Positions 17,055-25,346 of a stretch of 64,000 nt of DNA are shown here, piece after piece; the stretch's first letter is position 1, and each line of letters opens with the position of its first letter. The translations under genes were made by a program, and so were the position numbers. This DNA is from Streptomyces sp. MspMP-M5 (GTDB taxonomy: Bacteria; Actinomycetota; Actinomycetes; Streptomycetales; Streptomycetaceae): assembly GCF_000373585.1 (NCBI RefSeq), contig NZ_KB891853.1:222812-286811 (forward strand), in the 5' to 3' direction. A model generated the notes under the pieces. That model was not told the DNA's origin, did not search any database, and saw only the letters and a list, made by a program, of their open reading frames with translations.

Positions 17055-17696
17055 GTGAGCGCCATCGAGCAGACCGAGGCGGCGCGCCCGCGGGGCACTC
17101 GCCTGCCACGCCGAGCCCGGCGCAACCAGCTTCTGGGCGCGGCCCAGGAGGTCTTCGTCGCCCAGGGCTACCACGCGGCCGCGATGGACGACATCGCCGA
17201 GCGGGCGGGCGTCAGCAAGCCGGTGCTCTACCAGCACTTCCCCGGCAAGCTGGAGCTCTACCTCGCCCTCCTCGACCAGCACTGCGAGGCGCTGCTGCAG
17301 TCAGTACGCACGGCGCTGGAGTCGACCACCGACAACAAGCAGCGGGTCGCGGCCACCATGGACGCCTACTTCGCCTACGTGGAGGACCCGGGCGGCGCCT
17401 TCCGGCTGGTCTTCGAGTCGGACCTGACCAACGAGCCGGCCGTCCGCGAGCGGGTGGACAAGGTGTCGCTGGAGTGCGCCGAGGCGATCAGCGCGGTGAT
17501 CGCCGAGGACACCGGGCTGTCGCGGGACGAGTCGATGCTGCTGGCCGTGGGCCTGGGCGGGGTCTCCCAGGTGGTGGCGCGCTACTGGCTGTCCTCGGAG
17601 AGCGAGGTGCCGCGGGACACCGCGGTGCAGCTGCTGACCTCGCTCGCCTGGAAGGGCATCGCGGGATTCCCGCTGCACGGCAGCGACACACACTGA
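17055..17696 (+). CDS. TetR-family transcriptional regulator
   Basis: The protein has 213 residues. The N-terminal helix-turn-helix reads AMDDIAERAGVSKPVLYQHF (about 45-64), a canonical TetR DNA-binding domain, and a larger helical ligand domain follows. GTG at 17055 is chosen because GGGAGG lies 4 nt upstream; the frame stays open 13 codons further. It precedes DUF3107, the order also known for Rv3208-Rv3208A. Ligand and targets are unknown. Confidence 0.92.
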   Translation: MSAIEQTEAARPRGTRLPRRARRNQLLGAAQEVFVAQGYHAAAMDDIAERAGVSKPVLYQHFPGKLELYLALLDQHCEALLQSVRTALESTTDNKQRVAATMDAYFAYVEDPGGAFRLVFESDLTNEPAVRERVDKVSLECAEAISAVIAEDTGLSRDESMLLAVGLGGVSQVVARYWLSSESEVPRDTAVQLLTSLAWKGIAGFPLHGSDTH

Positions 17697-17788
17697 GCGT
17701 GTTCGCTGCTGGCGTGGTCCGTGACGTCCTGTCCGTCCCCGCACCGGGCTAATGTGTGCGGAGTACCGCGCGCCTGGCCGCGCACCCT

Positions 17789-17808
17789 CCCCCAGCCGAC
17801 GCTGGGGG
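17789..17808. repeat. Palindromic element ahead of DUF3107
   Basis: CCCCCAGC and GCTGGGGG are separated by CGAC, a perfect 8-bp hairpin. Similar C-rich palindromes recur in Streptomyces intergenic DNA. It may attenuate read-through from the TetR gene into DUF3107. Confidence 0.5.
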
Positions 17809-17836
17809 CACCCGGATCATCGGAGGGACAGAAGCC

Positions 17837-18064
17837 GTGGAGGTCAAGATCGGCGTGCAGCACACGCCCCGCGAGATCGTTCTGGAGAGCGGGCAGTCCG
17901 CCGAGGAGGTCGAGCGCGCGGTGAGCGAGGCGCTGACCGGCAAGGCGGAGCTGCTGAGCCTCGAGGACGAGCACGGCCGCAAGGTCCTCGTCGCGGCGGA
18001 CCGGCTGGCCTACGTGGAGATCGGCGAGCCGAGCATCCGCCGGGTCGGCTTCGGCGCGCCCTGA
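17837..18064 (+). CDS. DUF3107 family protein
   Basis: The protein has 75 residues, starting VEVKIGVQHTPREIVLESGQ and including LLSLEDEHGRKVLVAADRLAYVEIG split over two conserved strands. It is a full-length match to the small actinobacterial DUF3107 family (TB9.4 in mycobacteria). GTG at 17837 has CGGAGGGA about 9 nt upstream. Function is unknown. A very strong terminator follows at 18103. Confidence 0.88.
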   Translation: MEVKIGVQHTPREIVLESGQSAEEVERAVSEALTGKAELLSLEDEHGRKVLVAADRLAYVEIGEPSIRRVGFGAP

Positions 18065-18102
18065 GCGGCGGCCCGCCGGCGCACCGGCGCCGGCACTGAG
18101 AT

Positions 18103-18155
18103 CGCAACAGGGCGGCGGCCCGGGGATTCTTCCCCCGGGCCGCCGCCCTGTTGCG
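18103..18155 (+). terminator. Very strong terminator after DUF3107
   Basis: A perfect 23-bp stem (18103-18125 with 18133-18155) encloses a 7-nt loop. It ends the TetR-DUF3107 unit. Confidence 0.88.
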
Positions 18156-18276
18156 TCGCTGCCGCCCGGAGACCGCATTCCCTTGCCCCGCGGCCGGACG
18201 AGGGCGCACGCTGACCGGACAAGCGGGCCCCGCCGGAGGGTTGCTGCCGGGGGCCCTTGGGTACGACCGCCTACGA

Positions 18277-18297
18277 CCGATTTGTTTGTTTGATCGG
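18277..18297. promoter_or_regulatory. T-rich inverted repeat upstream of the 96-residue membrane gene
   Basis: CCGAT and ATCGG flank three TTTG-like units, an A/T-rich island in GC-rich DNA. Two direct TACGACCG copies (18262, 18272) lie just before it. This could be a promoter or operator. Confidence 0.35.
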
Positions 18298-18320
18298 CCT
18301 CGTCAGCGGGAGGGAACAGC

Positions 18321-18611
18321 ATGATCTGGGAAGCGCTCGGCGCCGTGATCGTCGGATTCGCCATCGCCCTGTCCGCGCGGCGCTGGCTGCCCGAGCGATT
18401 CCCCTCCCACACCCTCACGCTGGCCACGGGCCCGGTCGCGGCGCTGCTCGGCGCGCTGCTGACCCGCTCGATCCTGGGTCCCGGTCATCCGGTGCAGGTG
18501 ACGGTCGCCGCGTTCGCCGTGGGCTCCGCGCTGCTGTCGGTGCTGGCCCGCCCGCCGCGCCGCCGCGTCCGCCGCCCGGCCGCCCCTTTGAAGGGCCACC
18601 GGACGGCCTGA
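18321..18611 (+). CDS. Small membrane protein, 96 residues
   Basis: ATG at 18321 has GGGAGGGAAC 4 nt upstream. Three hydrophobic segments (about 2-20, 33-52, 58-76) separated by short basic loops end in an Arg-rich tail. The arrangement suggests an inner-membrane protein with a cytosolic C-terminus. No family is recognised. It converges with the ferritin-like gene. Confidence 0.7.
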   Translation: MIWEALGAVIVGFAIALSARRWLPERFPSHTLTLATGPVAALLGALLTRSILGPGHPVQVTVAAFAVGSALLSVLARPPRRRVRRPAAPLKGHRTA

Positions 18612-18628
18612 CGGCGCACGGTCCGGCG

Positions 18629-19366
18629 TCAGGCCGCCAGGCCCAGCGCCGCCATCCGCTTGGTGTGCGCCTCGGTGATCCGGGAGAACATCCGGCCGAC
18701 CTCGGCCAGGTCGAAGCCGTCGGCCACCCCGCCGACCAGCATCGTGGAGAGCGCGTCGCGGTCCGCGACCACCCGCTGGGCCTGCGAGAGCGCCTCGCCC
18801 ATCAGCCGGCGGGCCCACAGCGCCAGCCGTCCGCCGACCCGCGGCTCGGCCTCGATGGCCGCCCGGACCTTCTCCACCGCGAAGGTGGCGTGGCCGGTGT
18901 CGTCCAGCACCGCGAGCACCAGGTCGCGGGTGTCGGAGTCCAGCCGGGCCGCGACCTCGCGGTAGAAGTCACTGGCGATCGAGTCGCCGACGTACGCCTT
19001 GACCAGGCCCTCCAGCCAGTCCGACGGCGCGGTCTGGCGGTGGAATTCGTCCAGCGCCGCGGCGAACGGCTCCATCGCCTCGTTGGGCTCCGCCTCGATC
19101 TCGGCGAGCCGGTCCCGCAGCCGCTCGAAGTGGTGGAATTCGGCCGAGGCCATTTTGGCCAGTTCTGCCTTGTCGTCCATGGTGGGGGCGAGCTTGGCGT
19201 CCTCCGCCAGCCGCTCGAAGGCGGACAGCTCGCCGTACGCGAGGGCGCCGAGCAGATCGATCACGGCGGCCCGGTACTGCGGGTCGGCGGATGCCCGGTC
19301 CCAGTCCTGGGCGGCGATTCCGGTGTGTTCCTGGGCGTCGGCAGCGGCGTTGTCAGGCGTCTCCAT
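18629..19366 (-). CDS. Ferritin-like fold protein
   Basis: The protein has 245 residues and is largely helical, with carboxylate/His metal-ligand patterns spaced as in a ferritin-like four-helix bundle: GELSAFERL, EFHHFERL and LDDTGHATF. These resemble the di-iron hydroxylase/ferritin-like group rather than storage ferritin. The substrate is unknown. ATG at 19366 is preceded 7 nt upstream by TATTGT, so the mRNA is probably leaderless. An equivalent gene lies next to the DEAD-box helicase in mycobacteria. Confidence 0.82.
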   Translation of the reverse strand: METPDNAAADAQEHTGIAAQDWDRASADPQYRAAVIDLLGALAYGELSAFERLAEDAKLAPTMDDKAELAKMASAEFHHFERLRDRLAEIEAEPNEAMEPFAAALDEFHRQTAPSDWLEGLVKAYVGDSIASDFYREVAARLDSDTRDLVLAVLDDTGHATFAVEKVRAAIEAEPRVGGRLALWARRLMGEALSQAQRVVADRDALSTMLVGGVADGFDLAEVGRMFSRITEAHTKRMAALGLAA

Positions 19367-19682
19367 GACCGGCACAATAGCCCGCCCGAGGGGCCGCGGA
19401 AGGCCCTGGTCAGCCACGGCCCAGTCACCCGTCGGTGTGATCGCCGGGAGCGGTGCGGCGCGCCGTGATGAATTCCTCAGTCATACACGCCTTCGGATTC
19501 GCGGGCGACATCCGGGGTACAGTGCTAAAGGACCCGCCGAGTATCGGTGGGTCGTTCCACGAAAGCGGATGCCCGGTCGGTGGCCCGATCGGCTCCAACC
19601 GACCGCCCTCCCCGCGGCGCGTACGCGACGTGCGCACAGCAGGAGGCACACCGCTCGCGGCAGGAGTGCCTGAGCGACGGCA
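19367..19682. other. Divergent promoter region and structured leader of the RNA helicase
   Basis: A TACAGT -10-like box lies at 19518-19523. A 9-of-10-bp hairpin (19531-19540 with 19544-19553) follows at once. If translation starts at 19794 the leader is about 265 nt long. Long structured leaders are typical of cold-regulated RNA helicase mRNAs. Confidence 0.45.
19374..19379 (-). promoter_or_regulatory. -10 box for leaderless ferritin-like gene
   Basis: TATTGT (minus strand) stands 7 nt before the ATG at 19366; no ribosome site intervenes. Confidence 0.55.
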
Positions 19683-22082
19683 GTGGTCCCGCGCCGACCG
19701 GCCCCGACGGGCCGGCGCCGTACGAACCCGTACGACGGTGCGGTACGACCCCCTCCGCCGCCTCCCGCCGCGTCTCACAGAAGAGGCAAGACTCTGTCTA
19801 CGACGTTCCGCGAACTCGGGATCTTCCCCGAGACCGCCGAGGCCCTGGAAGCCGTCGGTATCGTCCACCCCTTTCCCATCCAGGAGCTGACGCTCCCCGT
19901 CGCCCTCTCCGGCAACGACGTCATCGGCCAGGCCAAGACCGGCACCGGCAAGACGCTCGGCTTCGGCCTGCCGCTGCTGGAGCGGGTCACCGTCCCCGCC
20001 GACGTCGAGGCCGGCCGGGCCACGCCCGAGCAGCTGACCGAGGCACCGCAGGCCCTCGTGGTCGTGCCCACCCGCGAGCTGTGCCAGCAGGTCACCAACG
20101 ACCTGCTGACCGCCGGCAAGGTGCGCAACGTCCGGGTCCTGGCGATCTACGGCGGCCGGGCCTACGAGCCGCAGGTCGAGGCGCTGAAGAAGGGCGTCGA
20201 CGTGGTCGTCGGCACGCCCGGCCGGCTGCTCGACCTCGCGGGCCAGAAGAAGCTCAGCCTGTCCCAGGTGCGCACCCTCGTCCTGGACGAGGCCGACGAG
20301 ATGCTCGACCTGGGCTTCCTGCCCGACGTCGAGAAGATCATCCAGCTGCTGCCGGCCAAGCGCCAGACCATGCTGTTCTCGGCGACCATGCCCGGCCAGG
20401 TCATCTCGCTGGCCCGCCGCTACATGTCGCAGCCGACGCACATCCGGGCCACCGCCCCGGACGACGAGGGCGCGACGGTCGCCAACATCACCCAGCACGT
20501 CTACCGCGCGCACTCCATGGACAAGCCGGAGATGGTGTCCCGCATCCTCCAGGCGGAGGGCCGCGCGCTGGCGATGGTGTTCTGCCGGACCAAGCGGACC
20601 GCCGCCGACATCTCCGACCAGCTCACCCGGCGCGGCTTCGCGGCCGGCGCGGTCCACGGCGACCTCGGCCAGGGCGCCCGCGAGCAGGCGCTGCGCGCCT
20701 TCCGCAACGGCAAGGTCGACGTCCTGGTCTGCACCGACGTCGCCGCCCGCGGTATCGACGTCGAGGGTGTCACCCACGTCGTCAACTACCAGTCGCCCGA
20801 GGACGAGAAGACCTATCTGCACCGCATCGGCCGCACCGGCCGGGCGGGCGCCAAGGGCACCGCGGTCACCCTCGTCGACTGGGACGACATCCCGCGCTGG
20901 AAGCTGATCAACAAGGCGCTGGACCTGCCGTTCGACGAGCCGGAGGAGACCTACTCCACCTCGCCGCACTTCTACGAACAGCTCCACATCCCCGAGGGCA
21001 CCAAGGGCGTGCTGCCGCGCGCCGAGCGGACCCGCGCGGGGCTGGCCGCCGAAGAGGTCGAGGACCTGGGCGAGACCGGTGGCCGCGGGCGCGGCCGGCG
21101 GTCGGGCGGGCCCGAGCAGGAGTCCCGGGAGGAGCCCCGGCGGACCCGGACGCCGCGCCAGCGGCGCCGGACGCGCGGCGGGGCCCCGGTGGACGAGCAG
21201 GCCGGCGCGGGCGCGCCGGAGGCGGCGGTGGACGCGGCCGAGGGGACCGACGCCGCCGTTGCGCCGCGGACGCCCCGGCGCCGGCGCCGCACCCGCGGCG
21301 CGGTGGCGGCGACCGCCACCGAGGCCGTGGTGGCCGAGGCCCGCGAGGCCGCGGCCGAGGCGGTCGCCGAGGCCGCCACGGTGCCGGCCCCTGCGGCCGG
21401 CCCGGACGCCGAGGCCACCGAGGCCCTGGCCAAGCCCCGCCGGCGCCGCACCCGTAGTGCCGCCAAGGCCGCGGTGGACGCCGTGGAGGGCGTGGCGGCG
21501 GACGTGACCGAGGCGGCGCCCGCGGCGGAGGCCGCCGTGGCGACGGCCGAGGGCACCGAGGCCCCGGCCAAGCCCAAGCGCACCCGCAAGCGGACCGCTG
21601 CCAAGACCGCGGCGCCCGCCACCGAGGCCGCCGAGGTCGCCGACGTCGCAGCGGCGAGCACCGCCGTCGCGGACGCCGAGGCGCCGGCCAAGCCGAAGCG
21701 CACCCGGACCCGTAAGGTGGCCGCCGCCAAGCCCGCGGCCGACACCCCGGCCGAGCCCGCGGCGGAGGCCGCGGTGGCGACCGCCGAGGGCACGGACGCC
21801 GCCCCGGCGAAGCCCAAGCGGACCCGTAAGACGGCGGCGGCCAAGACCACGGCCGCCAAGACCACGGCCGCCAAGGTCGCCAAGGCCACTGAGGCCGAGG
21901 CCGCCGACGGGGCGGCCGAGGCCCCCGCCAAGCCGAAGCGGACGCGGAAGACGGCCGCCGCCAAGGCCGCCGAGGCCGCCCCCGCCGAGGCGGCGGACGG
22001 CGCGGAGGCCGCCGCGGAGAAGCCCAAGCGCACCCGCAAGCGCACCGTCGCCAAGAAGGCGGAGGCGCCGACCGAGAGCTGA
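19683..22082 (+). CDS. DEAD-box RNA helicase with long basic repeat tail
   Basis: The Q-motif region starts FRELGIFPETAEALE, followed by Walker A AKTGTGKT (about 84-91), VLDEADEM, SATMP and HRIGRTGRAG: a complete DEAD-box RNA helicase. After about residue 470 the protein becomes Ala/Glu-rich with six KPKRTR-like basic units, resembling histone H1-type tails. The first conserved residues (STTFRELG) follow a CTG at 19794 with AGAGG about 8 nt upstream. The only in-frame conventional start is GTG at 19683, which adds 37 Pro/Arg-rich residues and has a poor ribosome site. I give the conventional start but favour CTG. RhlE-like; RNA remodelling. Confidence 0.88.
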   Translation: MVPRRPAPTGRRRTNPYDGAVRPPPPPPAASHRRGKTLSTTFRELGIFPETAEALEAVGIVHPFPIQELTLPVALSGNDVIGQAKTGTGKTLGFGLPLLERVTVPADVEAGRATPEQLTEAPQALVVVPTRELCQQVTNDLLTAGKVRNVRVLAIYGGRAYEPQVEALKKGVDVVVGTPGRLLDLAGQKKLSLSQVRTLVLDEADEMLDLGFLPDVEKIIQLLPAKRQTMLFSATMPGQVISLARRYMSQPTHIRATAPDDEGATVANITQHVYRAHSMDKPEMVSRILQAEGRALAMVFCRTKRTAADISDQLTRRGFAAGAVHGDLGQGAREQALRAFRNGKVDVLVCTDVAARGIDVEGVTHVVNYQSPEDEKTYLHRIGRTGRAGAKGTAVTLVDWDDIPRWKLINKALDLPFDEPEETYSTSPHFYEQLHIPEGTKGVLPRAERTRAGLAAEEVEDLGETGGRGRGRRSGGPEQESREEPRRTRTPRQRRRTRGGAPVDEQAGAGAPEAAVDAAEGTDAAVAPRTPRRRRRTRGAVAATATEAVVAEAREAAAEAVAEAATVPAPAAGPDAEATEALAKPRRRRTRSAAKAAVDAVEGVAADVTEAAPAAEAAVATAEGTEAPAKPKRTRKRTAAKTAAPATEAAEVADVAAASTAVADAEAPAKPKRTRTRKVAAAKPAADTPAEPAAEAAVATAEGTDAAPAKPKRTRKTAAAKTTAAKTTAAKVAKATEAEAADGAAEAPAKPKRTRKTAAAKAAEAAPAEAADGAEAAAEKPKRTRKRTVAKKAEAPTES

Positions 22083-22116
22083 ACCGGCCATCCGGTCCGG
22101 CCCCGACGGCAGTTGA

Positions 22117-22150
22117 CGACCCGGCCCCGCCTCGTGCGGGCGCCGGGTCG
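22117..22150 (+). terminator. Terminator after the RNA helicase
   Basis: A 9-bp perfect stem CGACCCGGC/GCCGGGTCG encloses a second CCCGC/GCGGG stem. Confidence 0.7.
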
Positions 22151-22209
22151 CCGGCGTTCCGGGCCCCGCACGCCCCGGCGCCCCGGACGCGCGCCCCCGA
22201 CGGTCCCGA

Positions 22210-22215
22210 TAGCCT
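22210..22215 (+). promoter_or_regulatory. -10 box for leaderless hydrolase
   Basis: TAGCCT lies 6 nt before the ATG at 22222. Confidence 0.5.
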
Positions 22216-22221
22216 CGCCCC

Positions 22222-23088
22222 ATGAGCAGGCCGCCCACCCTCACCCTCCCGCCGTGCGCCCGTGCGTACCGGCTCGACACCGAGCGCGGCGCGTTCGCCG
22301 TGCACGACGCCCGGCCCGACGGCGCCCCGATCGGCACCGCCCTCCTCGTCCCCGGCTTCACCGGCAGCAAGGAGGACTTCATCGCCCTGCTGGCACCGCT
22401 CGCCGCGGCCGGGTTCCGGGCGGTCGCGGTGGACGGCCGCGGACAGCACGAGACCCCCGGGCCGCGCGACCAACAGGCTTACGCACAGCAGGAGTTGGCG
22501 CGCGACGTACTGGCCCAGGCGCGGGCCCTGGCGGAACCCGGCGGCGGCCCGCTGCATCTGCTGGGGCACTCCCTCGGCGGCCTGATCGCCCGGGCCGCGG
22601 TGCTGCGCGATCCGGCGCCGTTCCGTTCGCTGACCGCGCTCAGTTCCGGGCCGGCCGCCCTCGACCCGCCGCAGCAGACCCGGGTGCGGATGCTGATCGA
22701 CGCGCTCGGCACGATGAGCATGGCGCGGGTGTGGGAGGCGATGCGGGCACTGGATCCCCCGGAGGCGGCGGACGACACGTTGCCCCCGGAGATCGCCGGG
22801 TTCCTGCGGCGGCGCTGGCTGAACACCGTCCCCGAGCAGCTGATCGCCACCGGCGGGCAGATGCTGGCGGAGCCCGACCGGGTCGCCGAGCTGGCACGTA
22901 CCGGCCTGCCGGTCCACGTCGTCTCCGGATCGGTCGACTACGCCTGGCCGCTGCCGCTGATGGACGCGATGGCCCACCGGCTGTCGGCCCGGCGCACGGT
23001 CATCGAAGGCGCCGAGCACTCCCCCAACGCCGAGCGCCCGCACAAGACCGCCGAGGCACTGGCCGGTTTCTGGAGCGACGTCGGCTGA
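22222..23088 (+). CDS. Alpha/beta hydrolase
   Basis: The protein has 288 residues: an oxyanion loop VPGFTGSKEDF, nucleophile elbow GHSLGG, a late SGSVDYAWP Asp loop and an EHSP His. This is a complete Ser-Asp-His hydrolase fold of the lysophospholipase/haloperoxidase type; the substrate is unknown. It stands alone between the helicase terminator and a convergent NYN gene. A -10 hexamer 6 nt before the ATG and no ribosome site suggest leaderless expression. Confidence 0.9.
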   Translation: MSRPPTLTLPPCARAYRLDTERGAFAVHDARPDGAPIGTALLVPGFTGSKEDFIALLAPLAAAGFRAVAVDGRGQHETPGPRDQQAYAQQELARDVLAQARALAEPGGGPLHLLGHSLGGLIARAAVLRDPAPFRSLTALSSGPAALDPPQQTRVRMLIDALGTMSMARVWEAMRALDPPEAADDTLPPEIAGFLRRRWLNTVPEQLIATGGQMLAEPDRVAELARTGLPVHVVSGSVDYAWPLPLMDAMAHRLSARRTVIEGAEHSPNAERPHKTAEALAGFWSDVG

Positions 23089-23123
23089 GGCACTTCCGGC
23101 GGAGCTCCGCGGCGAGCCGTCGG

Positions 23124-24062
23124 TCAGAAGCGCCCCTGGACGTGGTCCCAGAACCCGTCGCGCAGCACCCGCCGCAGATCGGAGTGGCCGCGCAGCGAGT
23201 GCCGCAGCAGCGCCTCCGCGGCGGTGAGCAGCTCCTGGTCGACGCTGCCGGGCAGATACGGGTGGCCGGGCAGCAGCTCGGCCACCCAGGCCGGGCCGCG
23301 CTCCGACAGCCACTGGGCGGCGACCCGCGCCCCCACGAACCGGACCTCCTCGCGGGTCGGCACCGGCCCCTCGCCGGCGCCGGGCTCGGCCCCCTCGCCG
23401 GCCGTCCGCCGGGTCACGTACGGCTTGCAGAAGTCCAGGTCGAAGGTGCGCGCGCTGTCCACCTCCCACATCAGCGGTTCGGCCTGGTTGCGGCCGGCGG
23501 GGGCCTCGATGCCCCACAGGTGGACCCGGGCGCCGTAGCCCTGGGCCGCCTCCACCGCGGAGACCAGGTCCTCGTCGCCGCCGATCAGGACGGCGTCGGT
23601 GATCGCCCGGTGCCGGGCCAGCGACTCCAGGTCGGTGCGGATCAGCGAGTCGACGCCCTTCTGCTGGTTGTGGGCGTTGAGGTTGCCGAGCCGGACCTTG
23701 ACGTCGGGGAGTTCGGCGATCCGCTGCTGCTCCTGGGTGTGGATCCGGCGGCGGGCGCCGTCGTACCAGTAGACCCGCAGCAGCCGGCTGTCCGGGAAGA
23801 TCGTCCGCGCCTTGTCGATGAACGCCTCGATGAGGGCCTCGGCGTCCAGCTCGAACGCCCTGCGGTCCTCCGTACCGGCGACCAGCCGCCCGGCGGCGGC
23901 GTACACGTATCCGGCGTCGGCGAAGACGGCATGGGTCGAGGGGGTGGTGGCCACCTCCGCCAGGACCCGGGTGAGCAACTCGTTGGTGCGCTCGATGCCG
24001 GCGGCGAGCGCCGTGAGGTCGGTGGTGCCCGGGGGCGGGAGGTCGTTCATTGCGGGGTCCAT
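23124..24062 (-). CDS. NYN-domain (PIN-like) putative RNase
   Basis: The 312-residue protein begins with a helical segment, then has the NYN core: VFADAGYVYAA (first Asp), KGVDSLIRTDL and VLIGGDEDLV, the clustered Asp residues that coordinate metal in PIN-like nucleases. A C-terminal helical region (about 230-312) follows. It is likely an RNA-processing nuclease; targets are unknown. Two starts are possible (ATG at 24062 or 24050); the longer is given. It converges with the hydrolase. Confidence 0.85.
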   Translation of the reverse strand: MDPAMNDLPPPGTTDLTALAAGIERTNELLTRVLAEVATTPSTHAVFADAGYVYAAAGRLVAGTEDRRAFELDAEALIEAFIDKARTIFPDSRLLRVYWYDGARRRIHTQEQQRIAELPDVKVRLGNLNAHNQQKGVDSLIRTDLESLARHRAITDAVLIGGDEDLVSAVEAAQGYGARVHLWGIEAPAGRNQAEPLMWEVDSARTFDLDFCKPYVTRRTAGEGAEPGAGEGPVPTREEVRFVGARVAAQWLSERGPAWVAELLPGHPYLPGSVDQELLTAAEALLRHSLRGHSDLRRVLRDGFWDHVQGRF

Positions 24063-24170
24063 TGTCCCGGCGGGCGCACGGCGGGCACAAGCAGAAGGGC
24101 TTCTCTCACCGGTCTCGCACCGGTCTCGCACCGGCATTGCTTAGGCCATGCAAAATTTTCTTTAGCGTAG

Positions 24171-24196
24171 GGAATCATTTCAGCTGTAGGCTCGTT
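24171..24196 (+). promoter_or_regulatory. SigR-type promoter for the 51-residue gene
   Basis: GGAAT (24171-24175), exactly 18 nt, then GTT (24194-24196): a full match to the SigR consensus, in an A/T-rich intergenic stretch. It would give a leader of about 80 nt before the ATG at 24285. Confidence 0.6.
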
Positions 24197-24284
24197 GTCC
24201 CCTAAGGAACGTCCGGCAACGAAGCCGGGCGGAACCTGTCAAAGAAGTTCTCCACAGGAGGATCAGACGAAGGGAGAAGCCTTT

Positions 24285-24440
24285 ATGCGCTTCGAGATCA
24301 TGCGCCTGGACGATGCCGACGGCACCGCCGTGGACAGCACCGTCGTGGACGCCGCCTCCGTCAACCAGATCGTGCAGCAGGCCGCCGCCATAGGGCAGCG
24401 GATCTACATCCGCCCGGCGGACGCCGCTGCCGTCAGCTGA
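24285..24440 (+). CDS. Conserved small protein, 51 residues
   Basis: The ATG has GGAG 8 nt upstream. The product begins MRFEIMRLDDADG and ends IYIRPADAAAVS; it is soluble, mixed alpha/beta and close to a short protein I have often seen annotated as hypothetical in Streptomyces. Function is unknown. The SigR-type promoter upstream points to a part in the disulfide/thiol-stress response, though the protein itself has no Cys. A strong bidirectional terminator follows. Confidence 0.8.
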   Translation: MRFEIMRLDDADGTAVDSTVVDAASVNQIVQQAAAIGQRIYIRPADAAAVS

Positions 24441-24502
24441 TAGCGACACCACCGACCGCGCCCGGACGACGACGTGACGAAGACGACGTAGCACGACGCG
24501 CG

Positions 24503-24537
24503 AACGCCCCCGTACAGACCGACCGTACGGGGGCGTT
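24503..24537. terminator. Bidirectional terminator
   Basis: A perfect 13-bp stem (24503-24515 with 24525-24537) and a 9-nt loop lie between the 51-residue gene and marC, which converge. Confidence 0.88.
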
Positions 24538-24554
24538 GTCGTGCCGGGAGCCGC

Positions 24555-25160
24555 TCAGGTCCCCTGGATCACCTGCGTCACACCGTTGATGATCTGCTGC
24601 ACGGCGAGCGCGGAGAGCATCATCCCGGCCAGCCGGGTCACCAGCACCACCCCGCCGTCCTTGATCACGCGGATGATCACCAGCGAGAACCGCATCACCA
24701 GATAGAGCACCACGTGGATCGCCGCGATCGCCGCCCAGACCGCGATCTGGGACGCGGCGTCGCGCGCGTGCTGCACGGCGAGGATCACCGAGACGATGGC
24801 GCCGGGCCCGGCCAGCAGCGGCATGCCGAGCGGCACCAGTGCCACGTTCACGTCCTTGGTCTGGGTGGGCTCCTCGGACTTGCCGGTCAGCAGGTCCAGC
24901 GCCACCAGCAGGAGCAGCAGCCCGCCGGCGATCATCAGCGCGGGCGTGGAGATGTGCAGCCGCCCGAGGATCTGCTTGCCGAAGAGGCCGAAGACCGCGA
25001 TCACGCAGAACGCGACGGTGGCCGCCTGCCACGCCATGCGGCGCTGCACCTTGGCCGTTCGGCCGGAGGTCAGGGCGAGGAAGATCGGGGTGATGCCCGG
25101 GGGGTCCATGATCACAAAAAGCGTGACAAAGAGGGTACTGAAGACGGCGACGTCGAACAC
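24555..25160 (-). CDS. MarC-family integral membrane protein
   Basis: The protein has 201 residues, the standard MarC length, with six hydrophobic segments and the family patterns VIMDPPGITPIFLAL near the N-terminus and LLAGPGAIVSVIL in the fourth helix. GTG at 25160 is chosen because family members begin (V/M)FDVAVF; the frame stays open upstream. MarC proteins are inner-membrane proteins of uncertain transport role. Confidence 0.9.
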   Translation of the reverse strand: MFDVAVFSTLFVTLFVIMDPPGITPIFLALTSGRTAKVQRRMAWQAATVAFCVIAVFGLFGKQILGRLHISTPALMIAGGLLLLLVALDLLTGKSEEPTQTKDVNVALVPLGMPLLAGPGAIVSVILAVQHARDAASQIAVWAAIAAIHVVLYLVMRFSLVIIRVIKDGGVVLVTRLAGMMLSALAVQQIINGVTQVIQGT

Positions 25161-25346
25161 GGTGCTGGCCTTGCGGTGGTACGGACGAACGGAGGGGGAA
25201 AGACGCACGGGACCGGACGCGGCACGGCCGACGGCCGGCCCGTGGGAGGAGAAGGGAAGAAGGGAGAAGCAGGGGCGAGAGGGCCGTGCCGGGGCGCGCC
25301 CCGCTCACCGGAGTGCGCGGTACGGCGGGCGGCCGGTGCCGCGGGC

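Noticed and set aside
24141..24175. Possible iron box (TTAGGCCATGCAAAATTTTC) before the 51-residue gene
   Set aside because: Does not match the DmdR/IdeR palindrome; the SigR-type promoter explains the region better.
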